Source: a virus
IMG/VR virus record: IMGVR_UViG_3300025669_000089
Coordinates: 1 to 39,661 of that record
Direction: 5' to 3' (one strand)
DNA length: 39,661 bases
Below are positions 17,215 through 25,140 of this stretch, piece after piece. A program made the position numbers and the translations under genes. Numbering within the stretch: position 1 is the first letter of the stretch; every line of letters starts with the position of its first letter. The notes below the pieces were generated by a model, which saw nothing but the letters and a program-made list of their open reading frames with translations, ran no database searches and was not told the origin of the DNA.

Positions 17215-18255
17215 TCAAAACTCCCTATAAACGACGTTGGCTTGTTCCTGTTTCGATTTGGTGCCCTTGATTTTGCTCATGTAGTACAGGTAGGTCCCTG
17301 GCTTATTGGACCGACCCATTAGCCGCTCCGCCTTCTCATCTGCCCCCAGGCGGTTCAGATAGGCTATTGCGTCGCCCATCGCAATCGTATGGCCCCAAAG
17401 CTCATTGTAGACAGCATCTGTGCCAGCAGACAAATCTGTGGGCTTGTAGAATACCATGGGCAGCTTGAGCCGGTAAATGTCGTCTGGCTTCGGCCTGGCA
17501 ATAATATCCCGGCCCTCGATCAATACAGCCCGTGGCATCGCTCTGAAGGCCGGATCGCCGTCGGTATAGGTATCCGTTACCTCGGCAGCGTCCAGACCAG
17601 TGGTGCCCGGTACAAACGTCGCCCCGGACGTGTAAACGACCACATACCCCATAACGATCTCATTGGACCCTGGAGCCGGTAGATCGTTGAGTGCACGGCC
17701 AATGGTATCCCACCCGGTTGCGTTATTGTTGCCATCGTACACTGTGACCGTTTTATCGGCATCAACTGTCAGGAGATAAGCGCCGTATTTGCCGTCGGGG
17801 ATCGTATCGCCGCTCAGAGCCACCTCGGCAGTTCCGATCTCGTAGACGTAACCGCTCAACTCATAAGCAAATCCAGCGTAAAGCACCTTTGTCGTGTCCG
17901 TGCCTATGCTCAATGTTGGAGGGGTTGTGTACCCTTCTTCATTGTCTGGATATGCCCGGTAAAACTCCGCAAGGTCCCGAAACACTGTGATGGGGTTGCC
18001 GTTAAGCCAGGCCTTTTGGACATCAACCACGTTTGAAGGCAGGTCATAGGACCCGCTATCTGTCGCTGCTGTGGCAATGTTGTAGTCCTGGTGGTAGTCG
18101 TCGGTATTGACCTCGGGAGCGAATAGGTTGACGTAATGATCGTTGACTCTAATAGTAATGGTCGCGTCTGCAATGTCGGCAGCCTCTGATAGGCCCGTGT
18201 AGTCCCGCCAGAGCTGAATGATGCCTTCTAGGGTATTGTAGTCTGTGCCTGCCAT
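17215..18255 (-). CDS. Probable head-tail adaptor (connector) with an inserted beta domain
   Basis: 346 residues; the ATG overlaps the previous stop (TAATG). The N-terminal helices (TLEGIIQLWRDYTGLSE and ITIRVNDHYVNLFAPEV), the PSNVVDVQKAWLNGNPI strand and the C-terminal helices (LWGHTIAMGDAIAYLNRLG and DEKAERLMGRSN) follow the layout of podovirus adaptors that dock under the portal. Residues about 115-230 form a beta-rich insertion (Gly/Thr/Tyr-rich), possibly an exposed decoration. The gene lies between the exported-protein cluster and the tailspike. The assignment is by architecture and position, not by a sure family match. Confidence 0.55.
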   Translation of the reverse strand: MAGTDYNTLEGIIQLWRDYTGLSEAADIADATITIRVNDHYVNLFAPEVNTDDYHQDYNIATAATDSGSYDLPSNVVDVQKAWLNGNPITVFRDLAEFYRAYPDNEEGYTTPPTLSIGTDTTKVLYAGFAYELSGYVYEIGTAEVALSGDTIPDGKYGAYLLTVDADKTVTVYDGNNNATGWDTIGRALNDLPAPGSNEIVMGYVVVYTSGATFVPGTTGLDAAEVTDTYTDGDPAFRAMPRAVLIEGRDIIARPKPDDIYRLKLPMVFYKPTDLSAGTDAVYNELWGHTIAMGDAIAYLNRLGADEKAERLMGRSNKPGTYLYYMSKIKGTKSKQEQANVVYREF

Positions 18256-18473
18256 TATCTCACCGGATTCATTAAAATGGATTTAACCTCTTTTACGTCA
18301 CTGGCCATGTCGTCGATCTTGGCCTGCAAGTGAGTGTAGTCGTTCTCAATCACAGCTATTCGTTTGTCATTGTCGTAAAACTTACTTACCCCAGCCAATG
18401 CCATCACCACCGTAAACGCAATAATGGGCCACACGAGTTTCAGCCAATTTAACACTACTCCGTCTTTAGGCAT
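18255..18473 (-). CDS. Small membrane protein with coiled coil (possible lysis accessory)
   Basis: 72 residues from the ATG at 18473; a GTG directly before it is in frame, but AGGA is better spaced for the ATG. Residues about 9-29 form a single transmembrane helix (LKLVWPIIAFTVVMALAGV), followed by a heptad-like helix (IAVIENDYTHLQAKIDDMAS). One TM plus a coiled coil resembles XhlA-type hemolysin or holin accessory proteins. No endolysin is visible nearby, so a lysis role is only a guess. Its stop overlaps the adaptor start. Confidence 0.55.
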   Translation of the reverse strand: MPKDGVVLNWLKLVWPIIAFTVVMALAGVSKFYDNDKRIAVIENDYTHLQAKIDDMASDVKEVKSILMNPVR

Positions 18474-18482
18474 CACTTTTCC

Positions 18483-18698
18483 TCATTTCTTGTACGTTCG
18501 CAGATGCTTGTGTAATACGTGCTTTGCGTGAACCTTTAGGAACTTCTTGTCCTTATACCAATCGCAAAGCAGATCGCCATCTACGATATCACGATCCGAA
18601 CATGTCTTAAATTGGCATTTCATCTTGGCCGATGGTGCCGACATGACAAGTCCGGCAATCAAGAACAGCATCGCTAGAATAATCAGTTTCTTGGTCAT
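18483..18698 (-). CDS. Small secreted Cys-containing protein
   Basis: 71 residues with a clear signal peptide (MTKKLIILAMLFLIAGLVMS, probable cleavage after APSA). The mature part, about 48 residues, is very basic (Lys/His-rich, ending LRTYKK). It has three Cys (CQFKTC and LLCDW), which could form a disulfide in the periplasm. GAGGT precedes the ATG at 18698. No family is recognised. Exported basic small proteins in phages can be lysis or superinfection-exclusion factors; no evidence selects between these. Confidence 0.6.
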   Translation of the reverse strand: MTKKLIILAMLFLIAGLVMSAPSAKMKCQFKTCSDRDIVDGDLLCDWYKDKKFLKVHAKHVLHKHLRTYKK

Positions 18699-18710
18699 TA
18701 GGACACCTCG

Positions 18711-19313
18711 TTACCATCTTGCATGTGCGTAGAGTGTCGTTGCGGCCTCGAATGTGGTCGCAATCACAATGACCTTTCGCCAACCTTTCATATTGACTCT
18801 GTAGATTGCCATTCTGTCCGTGGCGCTATCAAGAACAGAATCATCGTCGATAAGAACCCCGTTCGATGCTGTCACGACAATAGTATCCACAAAGAAGTTG
18901 CTGACTGTCGCTTGCTGCTTACCGCCCGTAAGGGTAAGGATTGCCCCGAGGGTGAATTGATCCTCAGTTGGGCCATCGGCCAAGTACTGTGCGACGGCAA
19001 CCCATATTTCAATCACATGTGCATCTGCATCAGCCTTGGTCTCAAGCCGGATATCAACGAATGGGGCAAGCTGTGGAACATCCCACTGAATTGTCTTGGC
19101 ATCCGTCAAAGCTACCATTGTGGCCCAATCGCGTGCCCCGACCGCTGGCGTTGCCTGTGATGCTGTCAGATTGCCTATATCCGTCCATCTTGTGGTTGGA
19201 CCGCCATCTAGTACCGGCTGAATTATGTCGCCTGACCGGGTTCTCTGAAAGCCGTAGATTAAGGGCAATACTAAAAGCCCTATGACGGCCATTGTTTGTA
19301 GGGTTTTTTTCAT
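18711..19313 (-). CDS. Exported hypothetical virion-cluster protein
   Basis: 200 residues; AAAGGCAG precedes the ATG at 19313. Residues about 4-20 form a signal or anchor helix (LQTMAVIGLLVLPLIYG). The rest is beta-rich with a long series of alternating hydrophobics (IRLETKADADAHVIEIWVAV, VVTASNGVLIDDDSV), suggesting a beta-sandwich. No family is recognised. It sits between the GroES-like gene and the small secreted gene within the head-tail block. A copy of the 30-bp repeat shared with 36 kb lies just upstream of its ribosome-binding site. Confidence 0.6.
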   Translation of the reverse strand: MKKTLQTMAVIGLLVLPLIYGFQRTRSGDIIQPVLDGGPTTRWTDIGNLTASQATPAVGARDWATMVALTDAKTIQWDVPQLAPFVDIRLETKADADAHVIEIWVAVAQYLADGPTEDQFTLGAILTLTGGKQQATVSNFFVDTIVVTASNGVLIDDDSVLDSATDRMAIYRVNMKGWRKVIVIATTFEAATTLYAHARW

Positions 19314-19333
19314 CGTACTGCCTTTCTAATTTT

Positions 19334-19363
19334 GGCGGGGGGGTGCGTCCAGCCACCGGGCCG
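19334..19363 (-). repeat. 30-bp repeat, copy A (intergenic)
   Basis: On the minus strand this begins CGGCCCGGTGGCTGGACGCA and ends in C7GCC. It is identical over all 30 bases to 36232-36261 on the plus strand; the flanking bases differ on both sides. The copy lies between the GroES-like gene and the 200-residue exported protein, in the direction of transcription. Confidence 0.9.
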
Positions 19364-19384
19364 TAATGAAGGAGGAGAGGATTG

Positions 19385-19669
19385 TTAGTCTGGAATCACA
19401 GCAATGATCGCGTCCGTTGACATACCCACATAGCTGGTCCCGTCGATTTCCACTTCGTCACTCATTTCTTTAACAAAAACAACATGGTCGTAGTACTCAT
19501 ACTCAGGCACGACTTCCTCGCCTGGTTCACATGGTTCAGGATCATTTCCGTTGTTTGACTTCAACAGCAGCGGGCTCATGTGGCATGTATGCTGTGCTAT
19601 TCGACCAATATTGTTCTTGCCTTCGTCCAAAGTGACGAGCAGTCTACTTCCTAGCAGTTTTGGTTCCAT
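19385..19669 (-). CDS. GroES (Cpn10)-like cochaperonin
   Basis: 94 residues, the usual Cpn10 length. The N-terminus (LLGSRLLVTLDE) matches the GroES opening 'plhDRVlVk'. The C-terminal third (YDHVVFVKEMSDEVEIDGTS followed by YVGMSTDAIIAVIPD) aligns in pattern with GroES 'vGDiVif...g.ev.id.eeylimsesDIlAiv'. The middle (GKNNIGRIAQHTCHMSP) would be the mobile loop that docks on GroEL, although the usual Gly-Gly-Ile/Leu is not obvious. A phage cochaperonin such as T4 gp31 retunes host GroEL for capsid folding, and this gene sits among head genes. Family call by pattern only. Confidence 0.55.
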   Translation of the reverse strand: MEPKLLGSRLLVTLDEGKNNIGRIAQHTCHMSPLLLKSNNGNDPEPCEPGEEVVPEYEYYDHVVFVKEMSDEVEIDGTSYVGMSTDAIIAVIPD

Positions 19670-19679
19670 GTCGCACCTG

Positions 19680-20696
19680 TTATTCTGAGGTAGCTATAAA
19701 CGGAACTTGGTCCCATGTGTCTGTCCCGCCAGAAGCGGCCTGCGTGTTGTTTAAGGCTCGCACAAGGTTGAAGTCGTAGCCAGCGGTTGACGTATCGCAA
19801 TCCACTTCGGTGAAGGCCTTATTTCCGAATATCCAGAAGTCGTCGCTTTCGTCGTCAATCCATAACCCAGACGATATGATAGTGTTATACGCAATAATGG
19901 ATTGAGCAATCACCGTTTCGTCAACATTGACTCCAATGGCACCGTAGAGAAGGTTGTTGGTGATTTGGATATTCGTCGGCCCTGTAGTGTCGTTGGGTAT
20001 TTCGATTGCAGATGACGAGAAGTTCGTTCCGTCGGGGGAGCCAAATTCGCAGCCATCTACGACCAGCCAACCACATTCAGAAGCTTCAAGACCAACAGTT
20101 GCCGTGCCATTAGCCTGAATCAGACACCCATGGAACTCAAGACCCGCCTGCCCGTCTACGTCCCACACCTCAGCCGCCTGGTCGCCATAGAACTGCATGT
20201 TGTACCACCGGCAAGAGGGCGTGGCCGTTGTGCTTGGGATTATATGGTTCCCGACAATCGCACATCTATCATAGGGGTTGTTGTTGCCCAGCCCAATAAT
20301 ATCCGTTTTTTGCGCCATCAACACAAGATCCTCAGTGAGCGTGTCGCCAATGCAGTATATTGTGTTTCTCGCCGCCCACTTTCTATAGGAACTCACCGCC
20401 ATATCCGCGTGAGACGCAGCCAGGGCGGCAGACAGGGTTGTAAAAGCGTCGTCCCAAGATGCTCCATTGCCGGCGGTGCTCTTATTGCCGTCAACGTAAT
20501 AGACTCGGCCACTGGGATCTGCCCCGCTATTGAAGGCGGTCGCATCTTCAAGGCCTCCGATATGATCACGCAGATACCTTTCCAGGGAACGGGGATTCGT
20601 CACTGTGTCGTATCTCAATGGGTACGTCCCCAAAGCCGCGAGGGCCGGGGACACGATCATACTTAGGATGAACATGACTACTACGAGTCGTTTCAT
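19680..20696 (-). CDS. Exported parallel beta-helix protein
   Basis: 338 residues; TAAGGAG precedes the ATG at 20696. Residues 1-20 are a canonical signal peptide ending SPALA. RVYYVDGNKSTAGNGASWDD and the following AFTTLSAALAAS are the standard beginning of pectin-lyase-fold repeat proteins. Later coils (NNLLYGAIGVNV, NTIISSGLWIDDE) fit a right-handed beta-helix. It may be a second spike, or a host-like surface protein delivered through Sec. It follows a coiled-coil gene and precedes the cochaperonin. Substrate and catalytic residues are unknown. Confidence 0.7.
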   Translation of the reverse strand: MKRLVVVMFILSMIVSPALAALGTYPLRYDTVTNPRSLERYLRDHIGGLEDATAFNSGADPSGRVYYVDGNKSTAGNGASWDDAFTTLSAALAASHADMAVSSYRKWAARNTIYCIGDTLTEDLVLMAQKTDIIGLGNNNPYDRCAIVGNHIIPSTTATPSCRWYNMQFYGDQAAEVWDVDGQAGLEFHGCLIQANGTATVGLEASECGWLVVDGCEFGSPDGTNFSSSAIEIPNDTTGPTNIQITNNLLYGAIGVNVDETVIAQSIIAYNTIISSGLWIDDESDDFWIFGNKAFTEVDCDTSTAGYDFNLVRALNNTQAASGGTDTWDQVPFIATSE

Positions 20697-20749
20697 TTTA
20701 TGTACTCCTTATGCTGTGTTTCTCATTTATTGTTTGCCCGAACGCCTGC

Positions 20750-20989
20750 TTAGATGGACAGGGGATCGGGGTCTATCACCGGCTCGGGTTCCGGCTTCAG
20801 CTTGAGTTCAATTATCTGTGCATGCAACGCTTCTTGGTTGACTTCAAGTTCGGCAACCTTAGCTTGCAACGCCTTGACGCCTTTCGCAGATTTCTGCCCA
20901 GCTAACGTGGCAAGCCTCGCATAAAGGTTGTTGAAGAGTTTGCAGACTTCGTCAAAACTTTCGCACTGCTGTTTTCTGATTCTAGGCAT
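20750..20989 (-). CDS. Small coiled-coil protein
   Basis: 79 residues; ATAGGAGG precedes the ATG at 20989. Residues about 13-65 form a continuous amphipathic helix with leucine spacing (LFNNLYARLATLAGQK, LQAKVAELEVNQEALHAQII). The C-terminus is a short Pro/Glu/Asp tail. It is probably an oligomerising structural or chaperone-like factor of the head-tail block. No family is recognised. Confidence 0.6.
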   Translation of the reverse strand: MPRIRKQQCESFDEVCKLFNNLYARLATLAGQKSAKGVKALQAKVAELEVNQEALHAQIIELKLKPEPEPVIDPDPLSI

Positions 20990-20998
20990 AATAGCCTC

Positions 20999-21727
20999 CT
21001 ATGTTAATGCTTCTTGAATGAGTTCTTCATCCGACATGTTTTCGGACGGATCAGGCTCGACAACAGACCCAAGTACTTCCCCTTTTGGTGCTGGCCCGAT
21101 TATCGTAAATCGAAACCGTGGGATGTCCTTGCATCGCTGGGATATGACGTGCCCTGTGTGAGGGTCTTTACCCTGCTTGAACACGGGGCTAACACAACGC
21201 CTGGCCAGCGACATCAGAACAAGGTCAGTAACAGTCCTAAGCTTGGCCGCTTCGATACTCAGCCCACAACTAATCCAGAACTTGGTTAATGTGGTCATGA
21301 GATTTTTGTCGTCAAGGGGCCGAGACGTTACTAAGCACTCGGGCATTACGAACCGCAAACCGTCCCACAAATGAAAGGTGTATGTTCCCACCGTGAATGG
21401 AAGATCGGCGCCGTCCTCTTGATTAGTGGCAGGGCTCTCCTGGTTATGAAATTCCACCACAACCCTGCGAGAGTTTCTGATTGCCACATCTTGAGGTGAA
21501 GGCCGTTTCGAGCCCGAGGGGTTTCCGCCTGACTTTGCTGCAGACTCAGCCCTTAACTCGGCTCTGGCCTGATTTTCTGCATTGATCTGCAACTTTACTG
21601 CAGCCCGTGTAATAGCTACAATCAACTGCTGATCGTTCAGCTTGGCATAATCAACCTTGAGATTCTTTGCCGTATCTACCAGCTCATCGTGCTTCAGTGT
21701 CGCAAGTACGTCTGTCGTCGTTGCCAT
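20999..21727 (-). CDS. Structural-block protein with an N-terminal Rho-N/SAP-like helical motif
   Basis: 242 residues from the ATG at 21727 (MATTTDVLATLKHDELVDTA). This is preferred over an ATG six codons upstream because AAGGA is well placed. Residues about 10-42 resemble a Rho-N/SAP-like fold that can bind nucleic acid. A Ser/Gly/Lys-rich linker follows (about 70-90). Residues 95-225 form a mixed alpha/beta domain (RRVVVEFHNQ, FTVGTYTFHLWDGLRFVMP). The C-terminus is acidic. It sits two genes downstream of the capsid. The function is unknown. Confidence 0.6.
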   Translation of the reverse strand: MATTTDVLATLKHDELVDTAKNLKVDYAKLNDQQLIVAITRAAVKLQINAENQARAELRAESAAKSGGNPSGSKRPSPQDVAIRNSRRVVVEFHNQESPATNQEDGADLPFTVGTYTFHLWDGLRFVMPECLVTSRPLDDKNLMTTLTKFWISCGLSIEAAKLRTVTDLVLMSLARRCVSPVFKQGKDPHTGHVISQRCKDIPRFRFTIIGPAPKGEVLGSVVEPDPSENMSDEELIQEALT

Positions 21728-21756
21728 AATCCAATCCTTATTCATTTTGTAATACT

Positions 21757-22419
21757 TCAGGGGTTAATGAACCGATCATGAATGCCGTCGGTCCAGCCAT
21801 CAACGTCGCCCCAGATATCGACCTGATCGGCCATCCAGGCATCGTAGATGTGATAGTCGCCGTCGGTCATCAGTGCCGCTGCTACGCGGAAACCTTGATA
21901 TCCGTTGCGATAGGTGGCCTGGTTGACAATCTCGAACCGTACATCACTGTCCAAGAACTGCTCACCCGTGGCTGATGCCCAGGTCGGTTCCGTGCCGCTA
22001 CTGGTGCCAGCCGTAACGCACTCTGCAATCAGGCTGCGATCAGCCACAAGGCCATCGGCTGTCACTGCACTGGCGGTGGGCTTGATAAAGGTTCCGGGGG
22101 CTGTTGCCGTTCTGGCTGTTGCAGCCGTGGAAACAGCAGAAGCCCACTCGGTGATAGTTGGCTTCTCGGCCGCAGTGTTGTACGACGCAAACCCGCCCCC
22201 GTCGGCCAGTAGTGTTGCAGCGCCGCCGTCAACATCGTACTGCAAGCCCTCGATGCTGCTCAAGGCTGCGTCCACGTCGCTATCCTCAAGTACTCGATGC
22301 CAGACGTGCATGATCCCGTCCGTTGTCATCTCATACATATCAACCTTGTCGGGTATGAATCCAACAGGAACATAGATTGCACCGCCATCGACAAGCAGTA
22401 TACCGTTTCTGTACTTCAT
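21757..22419 (-). CDS. Probable capsid decoration or fibre-like protein
   Basis: 220 residues; ATAGGAG precedes the ATG at 22419. It lies directly after the capsid gene, a usual place for decoration proteins. The C-terminal half has a motif seen in phage-surface modules (ECVTAGTSSGTEPTWASATG, then SDVRFEIV). The rest is Ala/Thr-rich and beta-prone. It may decorate the head or bind glycans. No catalytic motif is seen. The function is inferred from position and the repeat-like module. Confidence 0.55.
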   Translation of the reverse strand: MKYRNGILLVDGGAIYVPVGFIPDKVDMYEMTTDGIMHVWHRVLEDSDVDAALSSIEGLQYDVDGGAATLLADGGGFASYNTAAEKPTITEWASAVSTAATARTATAPGTFIKPTASAVTADGLVADRSLIAECVTAGTSSGTEPTWASATGEQFLDSDVRFEIVNQATYRNGYQGFRVAAALMTDGDYHIYDAWMADQVDIWGDVDGWTDGIHDRFINP

Positions 22420-22474
22420 CGTTTTGTACTCCTATACTATGTTGGGTTGTGTTGATTTACTCGCTTGATGCTGA

Positions 22475-23413
22475 TTAGCGAGATCCGCGTGTCCCGATCA
22501 GGGCGTGAATCCAGTTGTCGTTCAGGATCTTTGCCGCATAGACAGCCTTCCAACCGTAGGTGGAATACTGCTTGAGGGGACTGCCGACCTGATCCGGTCG
22601 TAGGTGGATGAGCATTTCGTCAGCGCTTTCAATTCGCACATTGCCGTATGCTTCCTCGCCGATGATGGTCATGTAGTAGTTGGACCCGGACGTGTGTGCG
22701 TTCTGCGTCAATGCGAGTCTGACATCCGTCACCGAACCAATCTCGCCGTCATACAGGGACGTGGCAGAACCGTATTGGTTAGTGTACTTGAAACCGGAAA
22801 TGTCAATGATATCATTTCTCAGTAGCGTGTGTGCGATCCCTGCGAATGCAGGTAAGATCGGACTTGTTCCTTGCCCCGTTCCGGCTGCCACGTTTGCTGT
22901 GAAATAATTGGCATAGTTGCCAAGCATTACCTCTGTAACAGTCTCGATGTCCTTGAGGTTGTAGTCAGTGGCCACGCCGCTACCGTTTGAGCAGGTGGTA
23001 TTGCTCGCAGTACCGGAGATCACGACACGGCACAAGGTGTCAATCGTGATGCGGAATTGATCGGCCAGCCAGCGAGTGCGTTGTGCTGCATCGCTGTTCT
23101 CGCCGGTCAGGTCCAGCCAGCTTGACACCTTCATCCAGGCACCATAGGGCTGGACAGCTTGAGTCAAGTCTGTCTTAGACTGCATGATCGGTGTGGGATC
23201 TTCGCCCTCGGTCAGGACGGTTGTCTGTGCCGTCGGGCTTGCGTAGCGTCTCCACTTGATGATTTCGCCTGCGTGGGCAGGCATGTTCTCCATGAGTCCC
23301 CACTGCTGATGGATCATGAGGGGCATGGAACGGCGGAGGAATTGCTTGCGATAAAAGATGTTTATCGGGTGATCAATCCTTCCGGTTGTCATCATGTTTC
23401 TGGTTGAAGGCAT
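22475..23413 (-). CDS. Major capsid protein, N4-gp56 family
   Basis: 312 residues. ATAGGAG precedes the ATG at 23413. The opening MPSTRNMMTTGRIDHPINIF and the following KQFLRRSMPLMIHQQWG, together with the PVNAGEIIKWRRY-like segment PAHAGEIIKWRRYAS and TVLTEGEDPTP, match the N4-gp56 major capsid family. The C-terminus (GWKAVYAAKILNDNWIHALIG) fits the HK97-fold core of that family. Context supports it: portal and scaffold genes lie upstream and a decoration candidate downstream. The length is close to related phages. This is one of the firmest assignments in the window. Confidence 0.9.
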   Translation of the reverse strand: MPSTRNMMTTGRIDHPINIFYRKQFLRRSMPLMIHQQWGLMENMPAHAGEIIKWRRYASPTAQTTVLTEGEDPTPIMQSKTDLTQAVQPYGAWMKVSSWLDLTGENSDAAQRTRWLADQFRITIDTLCRVVISGTASNTTCSNGSGVATDYNLKDIETVTEVMLGNYANYFTANVAAGTGQGTSPILPAFAGIAHTLLRNDIIDISGFKYTNQYGSATSLYDGEIGSVTDVRLALTQNAHTSGSNYYMTIIGEEAYGNVRIESADEMLIHLRPDQVGSPLKQYSTYGWKAVYAAKILNDNWIHALIGTRGSR

Positions 23414-23424
23414 TTCGATAACTC

Positions 23425-24267
23425 CTATGTTTTGTCGAACCTCCCAGCCAATACGTCGCGCTCGTGCGCATCAAATTCGTTGTCTGCCATTGCTGCAACG
23501 TTTGCATTTGTATTAACCGCACCATCACCACCAACCGCCGCTGCTGATCCGGGCTGTAGCCGGGCTGTAGCCGAGTTTTCGGCATATGCCTGGGCCGCTG
23601 TTTGGCCTGCTGCATTGGGCGGGGGCGGGGTGTTTGCTGTGGCTAACTGCATTTCTTGCTTGGCTATTTGATACGCAACGTCCTTTGCGCTTATTTCGTT
23701 TGGCTGCTGCTTAATCCACTGGACTAAGGCAGGGTTCTTGGTGATTGCTGATTTCATGTGTTCTGACATTGTTAATTGGCCGGTCGTTGGATCGACCTGG
23801 CCTACTACTTGTGCGTAATCTTGGTGTGTAGCGTCAAACAATCTTTGCTCTACACTCTGGAAACGTTCGTTATACGTTTTCCGCAATTCCGCATCACGGG
23901 CTCTGGCTGCCTCCAGGGGGACATAATCGTAACCATCCCATTCGCTGTAGGGATCTTCCTCTGTCGCCGCCTGGGGTGCGGGCTGTGCTGCGGTAGGCTG
24001 CTGTGGGGTTGCGGCCATCATCTGCACTTGCTGCTGCAGTTGCTGGTAATTGGCTTTAAGTTCCGCATTTTCTTGCTGGGTCTGCTGGAGTTGTTCGTTC
24101 ACATCGACCTGCGGTTCCTGCGGTGCATTTGCGTCAGTGGCGGGCTGAGCGGGGGTATCGCCGTTGGTTTGGTCAGGAGCAACCTGATCTTGCACCGGGT
24201 TGGGTTGGCCAGTGGCGGGCTGTGCTGAGGTATCGCCGTTTGCCAGTTGATCGTTGATTTCTGCCAT
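23425..24267 (-). CDS. Probable scaffolding protein
   Basis: 280 residues, acidic and extremely rich in Gln, Ala and Pro. Residues about 5-40 contain a repeat of the GDTSAQPATGQ/GDTPAQPATDA type. A coiled coil follows (QQTQQENAELKANYQQLQQQ). The C-terminus is helical and charged (AMADNEFDAHERDVLAGRFD). It lies just upstream of the capsid gene with a good Shine-Dalgarno (AAGAAGGGG), the typical place of a scaffold that guides procapsid assembly and is then removed. No protease is seen in this block. Confidence 0.75.
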   Translation of the reverse strand: MAEINDQLANGDTSAQPATGQPNPVQDQVAPDQTNGDTPAQPATDANAPQEPQVDVNEQLQQTQQENAELKANYQQLQQQVQMMAATPQQPTAAQPAPQAATEEDPYSEWDGYDYVPLEAARARDAELRKTYNERFQSVEQRLFDATHQDYAQVVGQVDPTTGQLTMSEHMKSAITKNPALVQWIKQQPNEISAKDVAYQIAKQEMQLATANTPPPPNAAGQTAAQAYAENSATARLQPGSAAAVGGDGAVNTNANVAAMADNEFDAHERDVLAGRFDKT

Positions 24268-24302
24268 GTTTTACCCCTTCTTTGCAGTTATAAAAAAAGC
24301 TC

Positions 24303-24383
24303 TTAGCGCTCTACGTTAAATGATGTTTCAGTTTCAGCCAATAGGTGATGGGCGTACAGTTCTAACCAACCATATTTTTTCAT
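24303..24383 (-). CDS. 26-residue peptide, translationally coupled
   Basis: The ATG at 24383 overlaps the previous stop as ATGA. The frame runs 26 codons to TAA: MKKYGWLELYAHHLLA followed by ETETSFNVER. The peptide is amphipathic with aromatic and acidic residues. A U-rich tract (GAGCTTTTTTTATAAC) follows the stop. Coupling and coding-like content support a real gene, though it is very short and its role is unknown. Confidence 0.5.
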   Translation of the reverse strand: MKKYGWLELYAHHLLAETETSFNVER

Positions 24384-24664
24384 GCTGACACCGCTCCACA
24401 AGATTCAATGTAAAATTCTCCGTTCGGGCTGCCTATTGAGCTTTCCCTGAAACCGCACCGAAGAACAGGATTGCCTTTGTAGGAAACCACAGTGATATCC
24501 GTCTTGATGTCCACGTGGTATTTCAGGTGCTGTTGGGCCAGGTCATCCGTTAGTCCGACGATGTTATCGGCAATGGCTTGCTCTAGAGCAACCATGCCGT
24601 CCTGGATGCCCGTTACTTTCGGCACCCTCACCTCTACGCCTTGGTTTTCGTTTGGTGCAATCAT
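24380..24664 (-). CDS. Small hypothetical protein between portal and scaffold
   Basis: 94 residues; the ATG at 24664 overlaps the previous stop (TAATG). Residues 12-60 are helical (IQDGMVALEQAIADNIVGL). The C-terminal part is beta-prone and contains two Cys (VLRCGFRESSIG and YIESCGAVSA). It is part of a run of four short overlapping genes between portal and scaffold, where some phages encode head-completion or morphogenesis factors. No family is recognised. Confidence 0.6.
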   Translation of the reverse strand: MIAPNENQGVEVRVPKVTGIQDGMVALEQAIADNIVGLTDDLAQQHLKYHVDIKTDITVVSYKGNPVLRCGFRESSIGSPNGEFYIESCGAVSA

Positions 24665-24873
24665 TATCGCATCGCCTTCTTAACAACAGCGGCTTTCTTT
24701 TGCAGTCTCTTTTCTGCCCGCTTCAACAACCTGGGGTTTTCTCGTATTTCCTCAGCTCTCATTAGCGTGTCGGCTGCGTTCTCGGCTTCCCAATCACGAT
24801 CTACTGACAACTGGGGTCCTGTGGTGTTTGGGGAACGTTTTTTTGCTGCCTTCTTTGCTTTCTTCTTAGCCAT
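24664..24873 (-). CDS. Small Lys-rich basic protein
   Basis: 69 residues, very basic (MAKKKAKKAAKKRSPNTTG), with a helical Arg/Lys/Glu-rich C-terminus (KRAEKRLQKKAAVVKKAMR). The start codon directly follows the previous stop, TAA then ATG. The basic tail could contact packaged DNA or the portal. No family is recognised. Coupling on both sides (TAATG to the next gene) supports it. Confidence 0.55.
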   Translation of the reverse strand: MAKKKAKKAAKKRSPNTTGPQLSVDRDWEAENAADTLMRAEEIRENPRLLKRAEKRLQKKAAVVKKAMR

Positions 24874-25125
24874 TTATCCAATCCTTCCAACATTATTGCG
24901 ATAAACATGCACGGCACCCGACCGATCCATTCTCCAAACCAATTCGCTCGGGTGACATTTTTGTATAATGGCCTCTTGCCTGATAACTGCCTTGAGATAT
25001 GCACGACGTTGTTGGGGCAATTTCTTAATGATCGGGTCCTTGTAGCCCCGGCCGCGGCAAAGTGCCATGGCCTTAAGCTTCTCTTGCTGTGTCGCTGGTC
25101 TTCGTAGCATCCCACGCATTGGCAT
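24874..25125 (-). CDS. Small basic hypothetical protein downstream of the portal
   Basis: 83 residues; TCGAAAGGGATAGCA precedes the ATG at 25125. It is basic and helical (QRRAYLKAVIRQEAIIQK), with a C-terminal beta-like WRMDRSGAVHVYRNNVGR motif. It directly follows the portal gene and precedes the Lys-rich gene without a gap. No family is recognised. Its location suggests a role in portal or capsid maturation. Confidence 0.55.
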   Translation of the reverse strand: MPMRGMLRRPATQQEKLKAMALCRGRGYKDPIIKKLPQQRRAYLKAVIRQEAIIQKCHPSELVWRMDRSGAVHVYRNNVGRIG

Positions 25126-25140
25126 TGCTATCCCTTTCGA

